Origin: Aliarcobacter cryaerophilus
Lineage (GTDB): Bacteria; Campylobacterota; Campylobacteria; Campylobacterales; Arcobacteraceae
NCBI RefSeq assembly: GCF_014352935.1
Contig: NZ_CP060694.1
Span: forward strand, 310,001 to 374,000
Reading direction: 5' to 3'
DNA length: 64,000 nucleotides
The position numbers and the translations under genes are program-made. The notes below the pieces were generated by a model. The model ran no database searches and had not been told where the DNA came from. It saw only the letters and a program-made list of their open reading frames with translations. This document shows positions 9,116 through 20,542 of the stretch, one piece after another (position 1 is the stretch's first letter; each line of letters opens with the position of its first letter).

Positions 9116-10249
9116 TTACAATTGACCATATGGCCAGTTTTCTTTAAATGTATTTAGAGGCATTTTATTTAATACTGAAAGTGCAAATAACTCATCCTCT
9201 TTTGTTAAACTTTTTAAAGCATAAGCTCTTAAAATATTTTGTAAAGATTTACCAAACATTGGAGGATCTAGCATTTCACCTTCATATCTAATCGCCCCAC
9301 TTAAAAGAGCATCAGCCTCAAGTGCTGCTTTTAATATAGAAACATCTTTTGCAATCTCATTTGGAGATGGTGTAAATGCAACTTTACATATATTTATATG
9401 GTTTGGAGTAATTACTTGTTTTCCAGTAAGTCCCATAGAACTCTCTCTTAATGCATGAGAGTAAACATATTTACTAGCCTCATCTCCATGTAAATCAAGC
9501 CATCTTCTAATATCTTTTTTCTCAACACAGTTACTTGGTAGTGAGTGAGGAGTTAGCATTACTTCAACCCCACCAATTACACCTTTTCCTTTAATTCTAG
9601 CTTCTAAAGTTAGCATATCAAAGTAAGTTTCAAGTTCATCAATCCAACCCTTAGGAGTGATTTTATATGCCATAGCTTTTGAAAAGTCATGAATTCCAAA
9701 TACTATATGTTTTACAGTTGAATACTCCATTAATCTATCAGCTATTTGAAGTGATTTTGGATGTTCAACGATTGGTTGAATTGTAAGATTACTTCCAATA
9801 GAGATTAACCAAGAAGATAAATCTCTAATTTCAGCACTTCCATAAACTTCTCCAGCTTTTGCTAAAACTATTACATCAATATATTGATGAATTTGTTTAA
9901 GCATTTTTAAATCCTCTTCATACTCTTCTGTTCTAAATGGATTTATTCTTACTGCTATTTGAAAATCTCTAGCAGGAAATTTTGGTAACTCTTGAATTAA
10001 AAGCTCTCTACTCATAGCTTTTTGTCTACATCCATCTTCTAAGTCAAATAAAACTGTATGTGCTCTTGTATTGTAAGCGTGTTTTTGAAGTCTTAATTTC
10101 GCTTGTTCTATACTCTCATAAGAACCATCTAGCGGGTTAAACTTTATAGGGGGATAATAAATTTGAATCCCTGGCCAATAACCACCAAGAACTGGAGTTA
10201 AATCATCTTTTGCTGTGAGTTTTGATAAATCTATCGCAGAAGTCATCAT
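9116..10249 (-). CDS. CitE-like lyase (HpcH/HpaI aldolase family)
   Basis: 377 aa, first gene of the operon. It carries the FDLEDG motif near residue 70, the Glu of QPIVEHP and the Asp of FGIHDF 26 residues later, so the Mg2+ site looks complete. It is longer than ordinary CitE (about 290 aa) and diverges from the 327-aa lyase at the other end of the operon. Different substrates are therefore likely, for example citramalyl-CoA versus methylmalyl-CoA. The start has two ATGs in tandem; AAAGG sits correctly for the first. The family is confident, the reaction is not. Confidence 0.65.
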   Translation of the reverse strand: MMTSAIDLSKLTAKDDLTPVLGGYWPGIQIYYPPIKFNPLDGSYESIEQAKLRLQKHAYNTRAHTVLFDLEDGCRQKAMSRELLIQELPKFPARDFQIAVRINPFRTEEYEEDLKMLKQIHQYIDVIVLAKAGEVYGSAEIRDLSSWLISIGSNLTIQPIVEHPKSLQIADRLMEYSTVKHIVFGIHDFSKAMAYKITPKGWIDELETYFDMLTLEARIKGKGVIGGVEVMLTPHSLPSNCVEKKDIRRWLDLHGDEASKYVYSHALRESSMGLTGKQVITPNHINICKVAFTPSPNEIAKDVSILKAALEADALLSGAIRYEGEMLDPPMFGKSLQNILRAYALKSLTKEDELFALSVLNKMPLNTFKENWPYGQL

Positions 10250-10290
10250 ATTTTCAACCTTTCATTAAATTTCTTTTTATTTTTTAAGAA

Positions 10291-10296
10291 ATTGTA
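10291..10296 (-). promoter_or_regulatory. Candidate -10 box of the acyl-CoA operon
   Basis: The minus strand reads TAATACAATTTC about 42 bases before the first ATG of the operon. TACAAT is the best -10 match in this spacer. Confidence 0.3.
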
Positions 10297-10471
10297 TTAT
10301 TCCATAAAAAACTAATATTGAAGTTATACACAATTTAAAATGAAATCAATTTATATCTTTTAATATAGAAAATATTTTTAAGCTTATTATAATAATTGAG
10401 ATTTTATGAAAATAATAAACTCTTTGGTAGAATATTTGGAAATATTAAAATACACAAGAGAGATTTAAAAA

Positions 10472-10686
10472 ATGTTTTTAAACAAAGATATTAAAGATAG
10501 ATGTATCAACTTTATGCTTATGGTACAAAATATGATAATTGTGAAAAAATCTATTTAATTTATCCTTTTGATGAATTAATTATAAAAAATTCATACAACT
10601 ATTTTAAACATAAAGAGCTAAAACTAGATATTCTTTTTTTTGATGTATATAAAAAAGAGTTTGTAGATAAAAATATAGAGCTTTAA
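10472..10686 (+). pseudogene. McrC C-terminal remnant with a frameshift
   Basis: The 61 codons from 10501 (YQLYAYGTKYDNCEKIYLIYP onward) look like the C-terminal nuclease end of McrC, the partner of the McrB GTPase in type IV restriction. Full McrC is over 300 aa. Immediately upstream a different frame (10472-10501) encodes LNKDIKDR, which would read smoothly into MYQLYAYG if the frame were restored. A TAG just before 10501 blocks the open frame. No McrB or earlier McrC sequence precedes it. It reads as the scar of a lost restriction module. Evidence is pattern recognition over a short stretch. Confidence 0.5.
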
Positions 10687-10698
10687 ACTCTATATTTT
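10670..10698. terminator. Bidirectional terminator between the McrC remnant and bioD
   Basis: AAAATATAGAG pairs perfectly with CTCTATATTTT across a 7-base loop. The hairpin covers the stop codons of both convergent frames. Confidence 0.55.
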
Positions 10699-11334
10699 AT
10701 AATCTTGCAAAAACTTCAACTCTTTAAAATAATCTTTTAAAAATGGCTTTGAAATCTCTTCAAAACTATCTTTATCTTCATATAAATTTATAAAAAAATC
10801 AAAATCTATTTGCTTATTTTTTAAAGCTTCAATTGAAAGAAGTGTATCATTTATACATCCTAGCTTTGAAGAAGTTATTAAAAAAGTTTTAACTCTTAGC
10901 TCTTTTATAAAATCAATCATAAAAAAATCTTTTTTAATTGGTACAAACAATCCACCAGCTCCTTCAATAATTAAAACATCGCAAAAAGTTTGTAAATACT
11001 CTTTTTTTTCTATTAAAAAATCAATATCTAAAAAAGTGTTTCCTTTTGCAACATAAGGTGAAGCAGGAAGATTAAATTGATAAGGCACAATATCATTTAT
11101 TGTAAGTTTTAAAAAATTAGGATTTAGTTTTTTTACAAGTTCAAACATTTTTATACCATCAAGTGGCGTGTTATCTATAACTCCTGTTTCAATTGGTTTG
11201 AAATATCCAACTTTTAAACCATTTTTTGCAAAATATTTTAAAAAAACTTCACTCGCAAATGTTTTACCTACATTTGTATTTGTTGCTGTTATAAATATTG
11301 CTTTTCCTATATAATCTTGAGGGTTAATCTTCAT
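10690..11334 (-). CDS. bioD: Dethiobiotin synthase
   Basis: 214 aa. It forms the ureido ring of dethiobiotin from 7,8-diaminopelargonate, CO2 and ATP, the penultimate step of biotin synthesis. The ATP-binding loop TATNTNVGKT lies near residues 16-25, the substrate motif KPIETGV near 46 and EGAGGLFVPI near 123-132, all typical of BioD. No other bio gene is adjacent. It is divergent from clpS, with which it shares an 85-base promoter region. The ATG has AAGAG upstream. Confidence 0.9.
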   Translation of the reverse strand: MKINPQDYIGKAIFITATNTNVGKTFASEVFLKYFAKNGLKVGYFKPIETGVIDNTPLDGIKMFELVKKLNPNFLKLTINDIVPYQFNLPASPYVAKGNTFLDIDFLIEKKEYLQTFCDVLIIEGAGGLFVPIKKDFFMIDFIKELRVKTFLITSSKLGCINDTLLSIEALKNKQIDFDFFINLYEDKDSFEEISKPFLKDYFKELKFLQDYKI

Positions 11335-11351
11335 AATAATCTCTTTTTTGT

Positions 11352-11357
11352 TATAAT
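11352..11357 (+). promoter_or_regulatory. -10 box of clpS-clpA
   Basis: TTTTTTGTTATAATTTTAAG lies about 65 bases upstream of the clpS GTG start. The T-rich stretch followed by TATAAT is the usual Campylobacterota sigma70 pattern. Confidence 0.5.
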
Positions 11358-11419
11358 TTTAAGCTTTTTAAAAAGCGATATTAACATATTAAAATATGGT
11401 TTACAATTAAGGGTTTTAA

Positions 11420-11719
11420 GTGAGTAATGAGATAGAAATTGAATTAAATGAAGATTTAGAGGTAGAAGAGCCAAAGAAGTACAATGTTTTTTTATTAAAT
11501 GATGACTATTCTACTATGGATTTTGTAATAGATGTTTTAGTAAAAGTATTTAGAAAAAATCAAACTGAAGCAGAAGCAATAATGCTAGAGGTTCACAACA
11601 ACCAAAAAGGTCTTTGTGGAGTTTATAGTTTTGAGATTGCTTCTACAAAAGTTGCACAAGTAAAAAGCCTTGCTAGAGAAAAAGGGTTTCCCTTAAAAGC
11701 CATAATGGAAGAAGAGTAA
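11420..11719 (+). CDS. clpS: ClpS, adaptor of the ClpAP protease
   Basis: 99 aa, starting at GTG. ClpS delivers N-degron substrates to ClpA. The core is typical: YNVFLLNDDYSTMDFVIDVL (about 21-40), the HNNQKGLCGVYSFEIA region and the C-terminal FPLKAIMEEE. The acidic N-terminal tail (residues 1-18) corresponds to the extension that enters the ClpA pore. The clpA gene follows after 2 bases, the classic pair. Confidence 0.95.
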   Translation: MSNEIEIELNEDLEVEEPKKYNVFLLNDDYSTMDFVIDVLVKVFRKNQTEAEAIMLEVHNNQKGLCGVYSFEIASTKVAQVKSLAREKGFPLKAIMEEE

Positions 11720-11721
11720 AA

Positions 11722-13938
11722 ATGATAAGTAAAGAGTTAAGGCATATTTTTGCACAAGCAATAAATTATGCAAGAGCAAATAAGCATGAATATTTAACAT
11801 TAGAGCATATTTTTTTAATGCTAATAAATAATTCAACAATAGAAAATATGTTTTTTGATTTAGGTGTTGATACAAAGATTTTATTTGATGATTTAAAAAC
11901 ATATATAGAAGCAAATACACCAAAATTGCCAGATGATATAAAAGATGACCCTATAGAAACAGTAGCTTTGTCTTCAACTATTGAGTATATGGTAGCTCAT
12001 ACTCAAAGTAGTGGGAAAACAAAAGCAAATGTTGAAGATATGTTTGTAGCAATTTTAAAAGATGAAAAAGCATATTCTACATATTTACTAAAAAGATTGG
12101 GAATTCAAAGAGTAGATATTTTAGAAGAGATTTCTCATAAAATAGATGATGAAAATTTTGATCAAAAAGATGAACAAAATGATAAAAATGAAAAAATTTT
12201 AGAGCAAAATTCAAGCGAGCTTGTAAGTATTGCAAAAAAATCAAAAATCGATCCAGTTATTGGAAGAGATAAAGAGCTTGAAAGAGTGATTGAGATTTTA
12301 GGAAGAAGAAAGAAAAATAATCCACTTTTAGTTGGAGAACCAGGTGTTGGAAAAACTGCAATTGCCGAAGGTTTGGCTTTAAAGATTGCAAATGAAGAAG
12401 TGCCAGATTTTTTAAAAGATTCAAAAATATTCTCTCTTGATATGGGCTCTATGTTAGCTGGAACAAAATATAGAGGAGATTTTGAAAAAAAACTCAAATC
12501 ACTTTTAAAAGAGATATCGAAAATCCCAAATGCAATACTATTTATAGATGAGATTCATACAATTGTAGGTGCTGGAAGTGTTGGTGGAAGTGCTATGGAT
12601 GCTTCAAATATATTAAAACCACTTTTAGCAAATGGTAGTATAAAATGTATTGGAGCTACTACATTTTTGGAGTATAGAAATGATTTTGCAAAAGATAAAG
12701 CACTTAGTAGAAGATTTGCAAAAGTTGATGTAAATGAACCAACTATTGAAGACTCTATTTTGATTTTGGAAGGGTTAAAATCAAAATATGAAGAGTTTCA
12801 TGGTGTTAAATATTCAAAAAGTGCAATTATAAGCGCAGTTGAACTTAGTAAAAAATATATTCAAGACAGATTTTTGCCAGATTGTGCAATAGATGTAATA
12901 GATGAGGTAGGTGCTAGTAAAAAAATCGAGTTATCAAAAACTTTAAAAACAAAAAATGATGCAAATATTACAATAGTTTCAAAAGATGTAGAAGATGTTG
13001 TCTCAAAAATGGCACATATTCCACCAAGAAGTGCTACAAAATCAGATTTATCACTACTTAAAAACTTAGAAAAAAATATGCAAAAAAGAGTTTTTGGGCA
13101 GGATAAAGCTATAAATTCAATAGTTCAAGCAATAAAAATAAATAAAGCTGGATTAGGAGTTGATAAAAAACCAATAGGAAGCTTTCTTTTTACGGGACCA
13201 ACAGGAGTTGGTAAAACAGAAGTAGCTAAAGAATTGGCACTTCAAATGGGAATTCACTTTGAAAGATTTGATATGAGTGAATATATGGAAGCTCATGCCG
13301 TTTCAAGGTTAATTGGGGCACCAGCTGGTTATGTTGGATTTGAACAGGGTGGACTTTTGACTGAAGCTATTAGAAAACATCCTCATACAGTTTTACTTTT
13401 AGATGAGATTGAAAAGGCACATCCAGATTTGATGTCAATATTACTTCAAGTTATGGATAATGCCGAATTAACAGATAATAGTGGAAATAAAGCAGATTTT
13501 CAAAATGTTGTTTTAATTATGACTTCAAATTTAGGAGTATCTGAAGCAAATGTTATGGGATTTGCTAAAAATGATAAATTAAATGAAAATAGGGCGATAA
13601 ATAAGTTTTTTGCGCCAGAATTTAGAAATAGACTTGATTGTGTTGTTAGTTTTGATAGTTTAAGTTTGGATATTGTTTCAAAAGTTGCAGGAAAGTTTAT
13701 AGAGGATTTGGAAAAGCAGCTTGAAGGTAAGAAAATAAAAATAGAAATTAGTAAAAAAGCAAAAGATGAGTTAGCAAAACTAGGATATGACAAAGCAATG
13801 GGTGCAAGACCTTTAAATAGGGTGATTTCTGAAAAAATAAAAAAACCTCTAACTGATGAAATTTTGTTTGGTAAACTTAAAAAAGGTGGAGTAGTAAAAA
13901 TTGATTTTAAAGATGATTTTGTTTTTATTTATGAATAA
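11722..13938 (+). CDS. clpA: ClpA, ATPase subunit of the Clp protease
   Basis: 738 aa AAA+ unfoldase. An N-terminal Clp repeat domain (1-140) is followed by D1 with GEPGVGKTA (about 208-216) and D2 with GPTGVGKTE (about 492-500). Walker B motifs are LFIDEIHT and LLLDEIEKAHP. In the loop that in E. coli carries IGL for docking on ClpP, this protein reads VMGFAKN, so MGF is the probable ClpP-binding tripeptide. It follows clpS with 2 bases between them. ClpP is not in the window. Confidence 0.95.
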   Translation: MISKELRHIFAQAINYARANKHEYLTLEHIFLMLINNSTIENMFFDLGVDTKILFDDLKTYIEANTPKLPDDIKDDPIETVALSSTIEYMVAHTQSSGKTKANVEDMFVAILKDEKAYSTYLLKRLGIQRVDILEEISHKIDDENFDQKDEQNDKNEKILEQNSSELVSIAKKSKIDPVIGRDKELERVIEILGRRKKNNPLLVGEPGVGKTAIAEGLALKIANEEVPDFLKDSKIFSLDMGSMLAGTKYRGDFEKKLKSLLKEISKIPNAILFIDEIHTIVGAGSVGGSAMDASNILKPLLANGSIKCIGATTFLEYRNDFAKDKALSRRFAKVDVNEPTIEDSILILEGLKSKYEEFHGVKYSKSAIISAVELSKKYIQDRFLPDCAIDVIDEVGASKKIELSKTLKTKNDANITIVSKDVEDVVSKMAHIPPRSATKSDLSLLKNLEKNMQKRVFGQDKAINSIVQAIKINKAGLGVDKKPIGSFLFTGPTGVGKTEVAKELALQMGIHFERFDMSEYMEAHAVSRLIGAPAGYVGFEQGGLLTEAIRKHPHTVLLLDEIEKAHPDLMSILLQVMDNAELTDNSGNKADFQNVVLIMTSNLGVSEANVMGFAKNDKLNENRAINKFFAPEFRNRLDCVVSFDSLSLDIVSKVAGKFIEDLEKQLEGKKIKIEISKKAKDELAKLGYDKAMGARPLNRVISEKIKKPLTDEILFGKLKKGGVVKIDFKDDFVFIYE

Positions 13939-13963
13939 CACAATTATTTTACAATCAATTTGA

Positions 13964-13969
13964 TACAAT
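13964..13969 (+). promoter_or_regulatory. -10 box of the cytochrome gene
   Basis: CAATTTGATACAATTCCG lies 30 bases upstream of the ATG chosen for the cytochrome. The GATACAAT form recurs before other genes of the window (34761, 53261). Confidence 0.4.
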
Positions 13970-13998
13970 TCCGAAAAATATTTAGAAAAAGGGATAAA

Positions 13999-14451
13999 AT
14001 GAAAAAAGGTATTGCAGTTGTAGCAACTTCACTGTTACTGTTTGTTGGTTGTACAGAAGATAAAAAAGAGGCAAAAGAACAAGTAGCTCCAAAACAAGAA
14101 GTTACTCAAAATGTTGAAGAAAAAGCTAAAGAAGTTAAAACAGAAGTAAAAGTTGAAGAGAAAAAAGCAGAAGAGACAAAACAAGTAAATGAAACTGCTT
14201 CAAATGAGTTAAATGCAGAAACTTTATTTAAAACATGTGCTTCATGTCATGGATTAAAAGGTGAAAAAGAGGCTTTAGGAAAATCTCAAGTAATTACAGG
14301 TTGGGATAAGGATAGAGTTATAAAAGCTTTAAATGGATATAAAGATGGAAGTTATGGTGGAGTTATGAAAAATCTTATGAAAACTCATGTAGAAACAAAA
14401 ACTCCAGAACAAATTGAAGTTTTGGCAGATTATATTTCAAAACTTCAGTAA
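13999..14451 (+). CDS. Monohaem c-type cytochrome, lipoprotein
   Basis: 150 aa from the ATG at 13999, chosen because GGGAT precedes it and the protein then opens with a clean lipoprotein signal (MKKGIAVVATSLLLFVGC, lipobox Cys at 18). A low-complexity Lys/Glu/Val linker (about 20-70) leads to a small class I cytochrome domain with CASCHG. Met residues near MKNLMKTH are candidate axial ligands. It is probably anchored to a membrane facing the periplasm and carries electrons to a terminal oxidase or peroxidase. Partners are not encoded nearby. A hairpin terminator follows directly. Confidence 0.85.
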   Translation: MKKGIAVVATSLLLFVGCTEDKKEAKEQVAPKQEVTQNVEEKAKEVKTEVKVEEKKAEETKQVNETASNELNAETLFKTCASCHGLKGEKEALGKSQVITGWDKDRVIKALNGYKDGSYGGVMKNLMKTHVETKTPEQIEVLADYISKLQ

Positions 14452-14480
14452 AATTTGGACTTTTTGTCCAAATTTATTTT
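14451..14480 (+). terminator. Terminator of the cytochrome gene
   Basis: AAATTTGGAC pairs perfectly with GTCCAAATTT over a TTTTT loop and is followed by ATTTTAAAT. It begins on the last base of the stop codon. Confidence 0.65.
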
Positions 14481-14602
14481 AAATATCAATCAAACTAACA
14501 AATATCTATTTTAATAATTACCTAAAATACGACTTTAAAAATCTGAAAAATAGAACAAAAACTACAAATTCCCAAATTTAAGCCAACATTAATAAAAACC
14601 CC

Positions 14603-14631
14603 TTGACAAAAGAAAAAAAAGGCACTATAAT
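14603..14631 (+). promoter_or_regulatory. rRNA operon promoter, perfect sigma70 consensus
   Basis: TTGACA (14603-14608), a 17-base spacer and TATAAT (14626-14631) match the full -35/-10 consensus. Most other promoters here show only the -10. It lies about 250 bases before the 16S gene. Between the cytochrome terminator and the 16S gene I see only this promoter, a boxA-like site and one arm of the 16S processing stem. Confidence 0.85.
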
Positions 14632-14665
14632 TCCCGTCCAATTTGACCAGAGGGTTAAAATTAGA

Positions 14666-14676
14666 GTTCTTTAAAA
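14666..14676 (+). promoter_or_regulatory. boxA-like antitermination site in the rRNA leader
   Basis: GTTCTTTAAAA lies about 30 bases after the expected transcription start and resembles the boxA consensus TGCTCTTTAAA bound by NusB/S10. Confidence 0.45.
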
Positions 14677-14695
14677 TATGTATGAAGTTTATAAG

Positions 14696-14733
14696 TAATC
14701 TTTGTAAACTAAATATAATGATTGTTAAAAGTA
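14696..14733 (+). other. 5' arm of the 16S precursor processing stem
   Basis: The 38 bases are largely complementary to 16451-16486, just after the 16S gene: TACTTTTAACAA pairs fully, then ATATTTAGTTT, then AAAGATTA. This is the expected RNase III substrate enclosing pre-16S. Confidence 0.6.
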
Positions 14734-14877
14734 AAAAAATTGAACAAGATATAAATATTGTAAAAGATATTTATTAACTTGTCTATAAATTTGAGTGATA
14801 ATTTTGTAATTAAGTAATTAAAAACAAAAATGTCAGTTTCAACTACTACATAATGATTAAATAAGATTTAATCAATA

Positions 14878-16398
<1,521 letters not shown>

Positions 16399-16450
16399 AA
16401 AGAAATATTATTAAGATTTGTTTCTTAATATATAAATAAAAAGAAAAAAC

Positions 16451-16486
16451 TACTTTTAACAACATATATTTAGTTTGTAAAGATTA
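16451..16486 (+). other. 3' arm of the 16S precursor processing stem
   Basis: This stretch pairs with 14696-14733, with two small internal mismatches, closing a loop that contains the whole 16S gene. Confidence 0.6.
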
Positions 16487-16520
16487 TTTGAAGAACTACA
16501 AATAATTTATAGGTAAATAT

Positions 16521-16597
16521 GGGCCTATAGCTCAGCTGGCTAGAGCGCTCGACTGATAATCGTGAGGTCTCAGGTTCAAGTCCTGATAGGCCCACCA
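16521..16597 (+). tRNA. tRNA-Ile (GAT)
   Basis: 77 bases with encoded CCA. GGGCCTA pairs with TAGGCCC in the acceptor stem, the anticodon GAT is at 16555-16557, and GGTTCAAGTCC forms the T arm. It sits in the 16S-23S spacer. Confidence 0.96.
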
Positions 16598-16601
16598 TCA
16601 T

Positions 16602-16677
16602 GGGGAATTAGCTCAGCTGGGAGAGCGCCTGCTTTGCACGCAGGAGGTCAGCGGTTCGATCCCGCTATTCTCCACCA
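16602..16677 (+). tRNA. tRNA-Ala (TGC)
   Basis: 76 bases with encoded CCA, 4 bases after tRNA-Ile. The anticodon loop reads TTTGCAC (anticodon TGC at 16635-16637) and the T loop GGTTCGATCC. The Ile-Ala pair in the spacer is typical of rRNA operons. Confidence 0.96.
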
Positions 16678-16754
16678 TATATACTATAAGAATAAAATTA
16701 GATATAAGCTTTTATATATAAGAGTTTATATCTGGTTTTAATCAGAAGCGTTAC

Positions 16755-16780
16755 CTTGAAATAACTTTAGTTATTTTAAG
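16755..16780 (+). other. Spacer hairpin upstream of 23S (boxB-like, copy 1)
   Basis: CTTGAAATAAC-TTTA-GTTATTTTAAG forms an 11-bp stem with a four-base loop, preceded by AAGCGTT. The same structure recurs at 20053-20078 before 5S with one compensating base-pair change, which supports a conserved RNA element. Confidence 0.55.
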
Positions 16781-16809
16781 TAATATGATATTTAAAAATA
16801 TAATGTTAA

Positions 16810-16820
16810 AGTCTTTAAAA
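16810..16820 (+). promoter_or_regulatory. boxA-like site upstream of 23S
   Basis: AGTCTTTAAAA lies 30 bases after the spacer hairpin and matches the leader site at 14666. The hairpin-then-boxA order is that of rrn antitermination signals. Apart from this, the hairpin and the 23S stem arm, I see nothing in the 16678-17047 spacer. Confidence 0.4.
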
Positions 16821-16950
16821 TTTTTTCGTAAAATTAAATAGTAATGTTTAATTTTAAATAAAAAAATTTCATATCTAAAATTTAATGTAAAAGTTAAATT
16901 TAACTATAGATAACACAACTAACTTATTATAGTATGTACTTGTATATATG

Positions 16951-16974
16951 TTTAATAAGATAGTAGCCAAAGAA
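16951..16974 (+). other. 5' arm of the 23S precursor processing stem
   Basis: TTAATAAGATAGTA and CAAAGAA pair with the complementary stretch at 19968-19991 just past 23S, with a one-base bulge between the two helices. This is the expected RNase III stem of pre-23S. Confidence 0.65.
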
Positions 16975-17047
16975 TATTATCAAATTTAGAGTAATTTTAA
17001 TTAATTACTCTAGGCAAGAAAAGAAATCTAAATTTATTTAGATTTTA

Positions 17048-19960
<2,913 letters not shown>

Positions 19961-19967
19961 AACAATT

Positions 19968-19991
19968 TTCTTTGGTTTACTATCTTATTAA
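19968..19991 (+). other. 3' arm of the 23S precursor processing stem
   Basis: CTTTGGTTTACTATCTTATT pairs with 16951-16974 upstream of 23S. Confidence 0.65.
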
Positions 19992-20052
19992 GCATATTTC
20001 TTATGTTTAATAGACAATTGTGTTTATTTTTTTAGAAGAAAAAAAGCGTTTA

Positions 20053-20078
20053 CTTGAAAAAACTTTAGTTTTTTTAAG
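20053..20078 (+). other. Spacer hairpin upstream of 5S (boxB-like, copy 2)
   Basis: CTTGAAAAAAC-TTTA-GTTTTTTTAAG has the same 11-bp stem, TTTA loop and AAGCGTT lead-in as the copy at 16755. One base pair is swapped from T-A to A-T. No good boxA follows. Confidence 0.5.
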
Positions 20079-20117
20079 AAGCTACAAAGACTTTAGCATT
20101 AAATTTCTCAATCTCGC

Positions 20118-20161
20118 AATTTGAGTATTAAGAGTTTACAAAAGCTTTTAATACTCAAATT
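20118..20161 (+). other. 17-bp stem abutting the 5' end of 5S
   Basis: AATTTGAGTATTAAGAG pairs with CTTTTAATACTCAAATT (one G-U pair) across a 10-base loop. The 3' arm ends where 5S begins. It is probably a maturation signal for the 5S precursor. Confidence 0.5.
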
Positions 20162-20279
20162 TGCTGGTGGTTAAAGAGAAGTGGAAATACCCAGCCCCAT
20201 TCCGAACCTGGTAGTCAAGCACTTCATCGCCGATAATACTGCTGGGTCCCCCGGTGGAAACGTAGGTCGCTGCCAGCTC
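20161..20279 (+). rRNA. rrf: 5S ribosomal RNA
   Basis: About 118 bases. GCTGG at the start pairs with CCAGC at the end, and the CCCCATTCCGAACCTGG and CGCCGATAATACTGC segments are typical of 5S. It closes the rRNA operon. Confidence 0.93.
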
Positions 20280-20301
20280 ATTGAGTTTTTATTAAATCCA
20301 A

Positions 20302-20356
20302 AGAGCTTATCTTGTCTTACTATACTCTTAAAGTAGGTCAAGGTAAGCTTTTTTAT
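20302..20356 (+). terminator. rRNA operon terminator
   Basis: AGCTTATCTTG (20304-20314) pairs with CAAGGTAAGCT (20339-20349) with one G-U pair, followed by TTTTTATTTT. A second weak hairpin (CTTGT-TTAT-ACAAG, 20364-20377, then CTTTTTTA) lies just behind. Confidence 0.75.
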
Positions 20357-20454
20357 TTTACCTCTTGTTTATACAAGCTTTTTTATCTTTACATTTTATA
20401 CTTAATATTCGGGTTTTATATTTATTTTCTAGTAAAAGTTATTTTTTATATTAA

Positions 20455-20470
20455 GGGCACCTCTAAAAAC
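20455..20470 (+). repeat. Left terminal inverted repeat of the IS
   Basis: GGGCACCTCTAAAAAC, preceded by the TTAA target duplication. It matches the right end with one mismatch at position 4. Confidence 0.8.
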
Positions 20471-20542
20471 TCCTACCTAACCAACCTAAAACCACAATTT
20501 AGATAAAATATCTACTATGCATAACATCGCAAAGGTTTTAAA

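Noticed and set aside
20312-20506. 64-codon plus-strand frame after 5S
   Set aside because: It spans the rRNA terminator and the left end of the IS; hydrophobic, AT-driven composition and no ribosome site.
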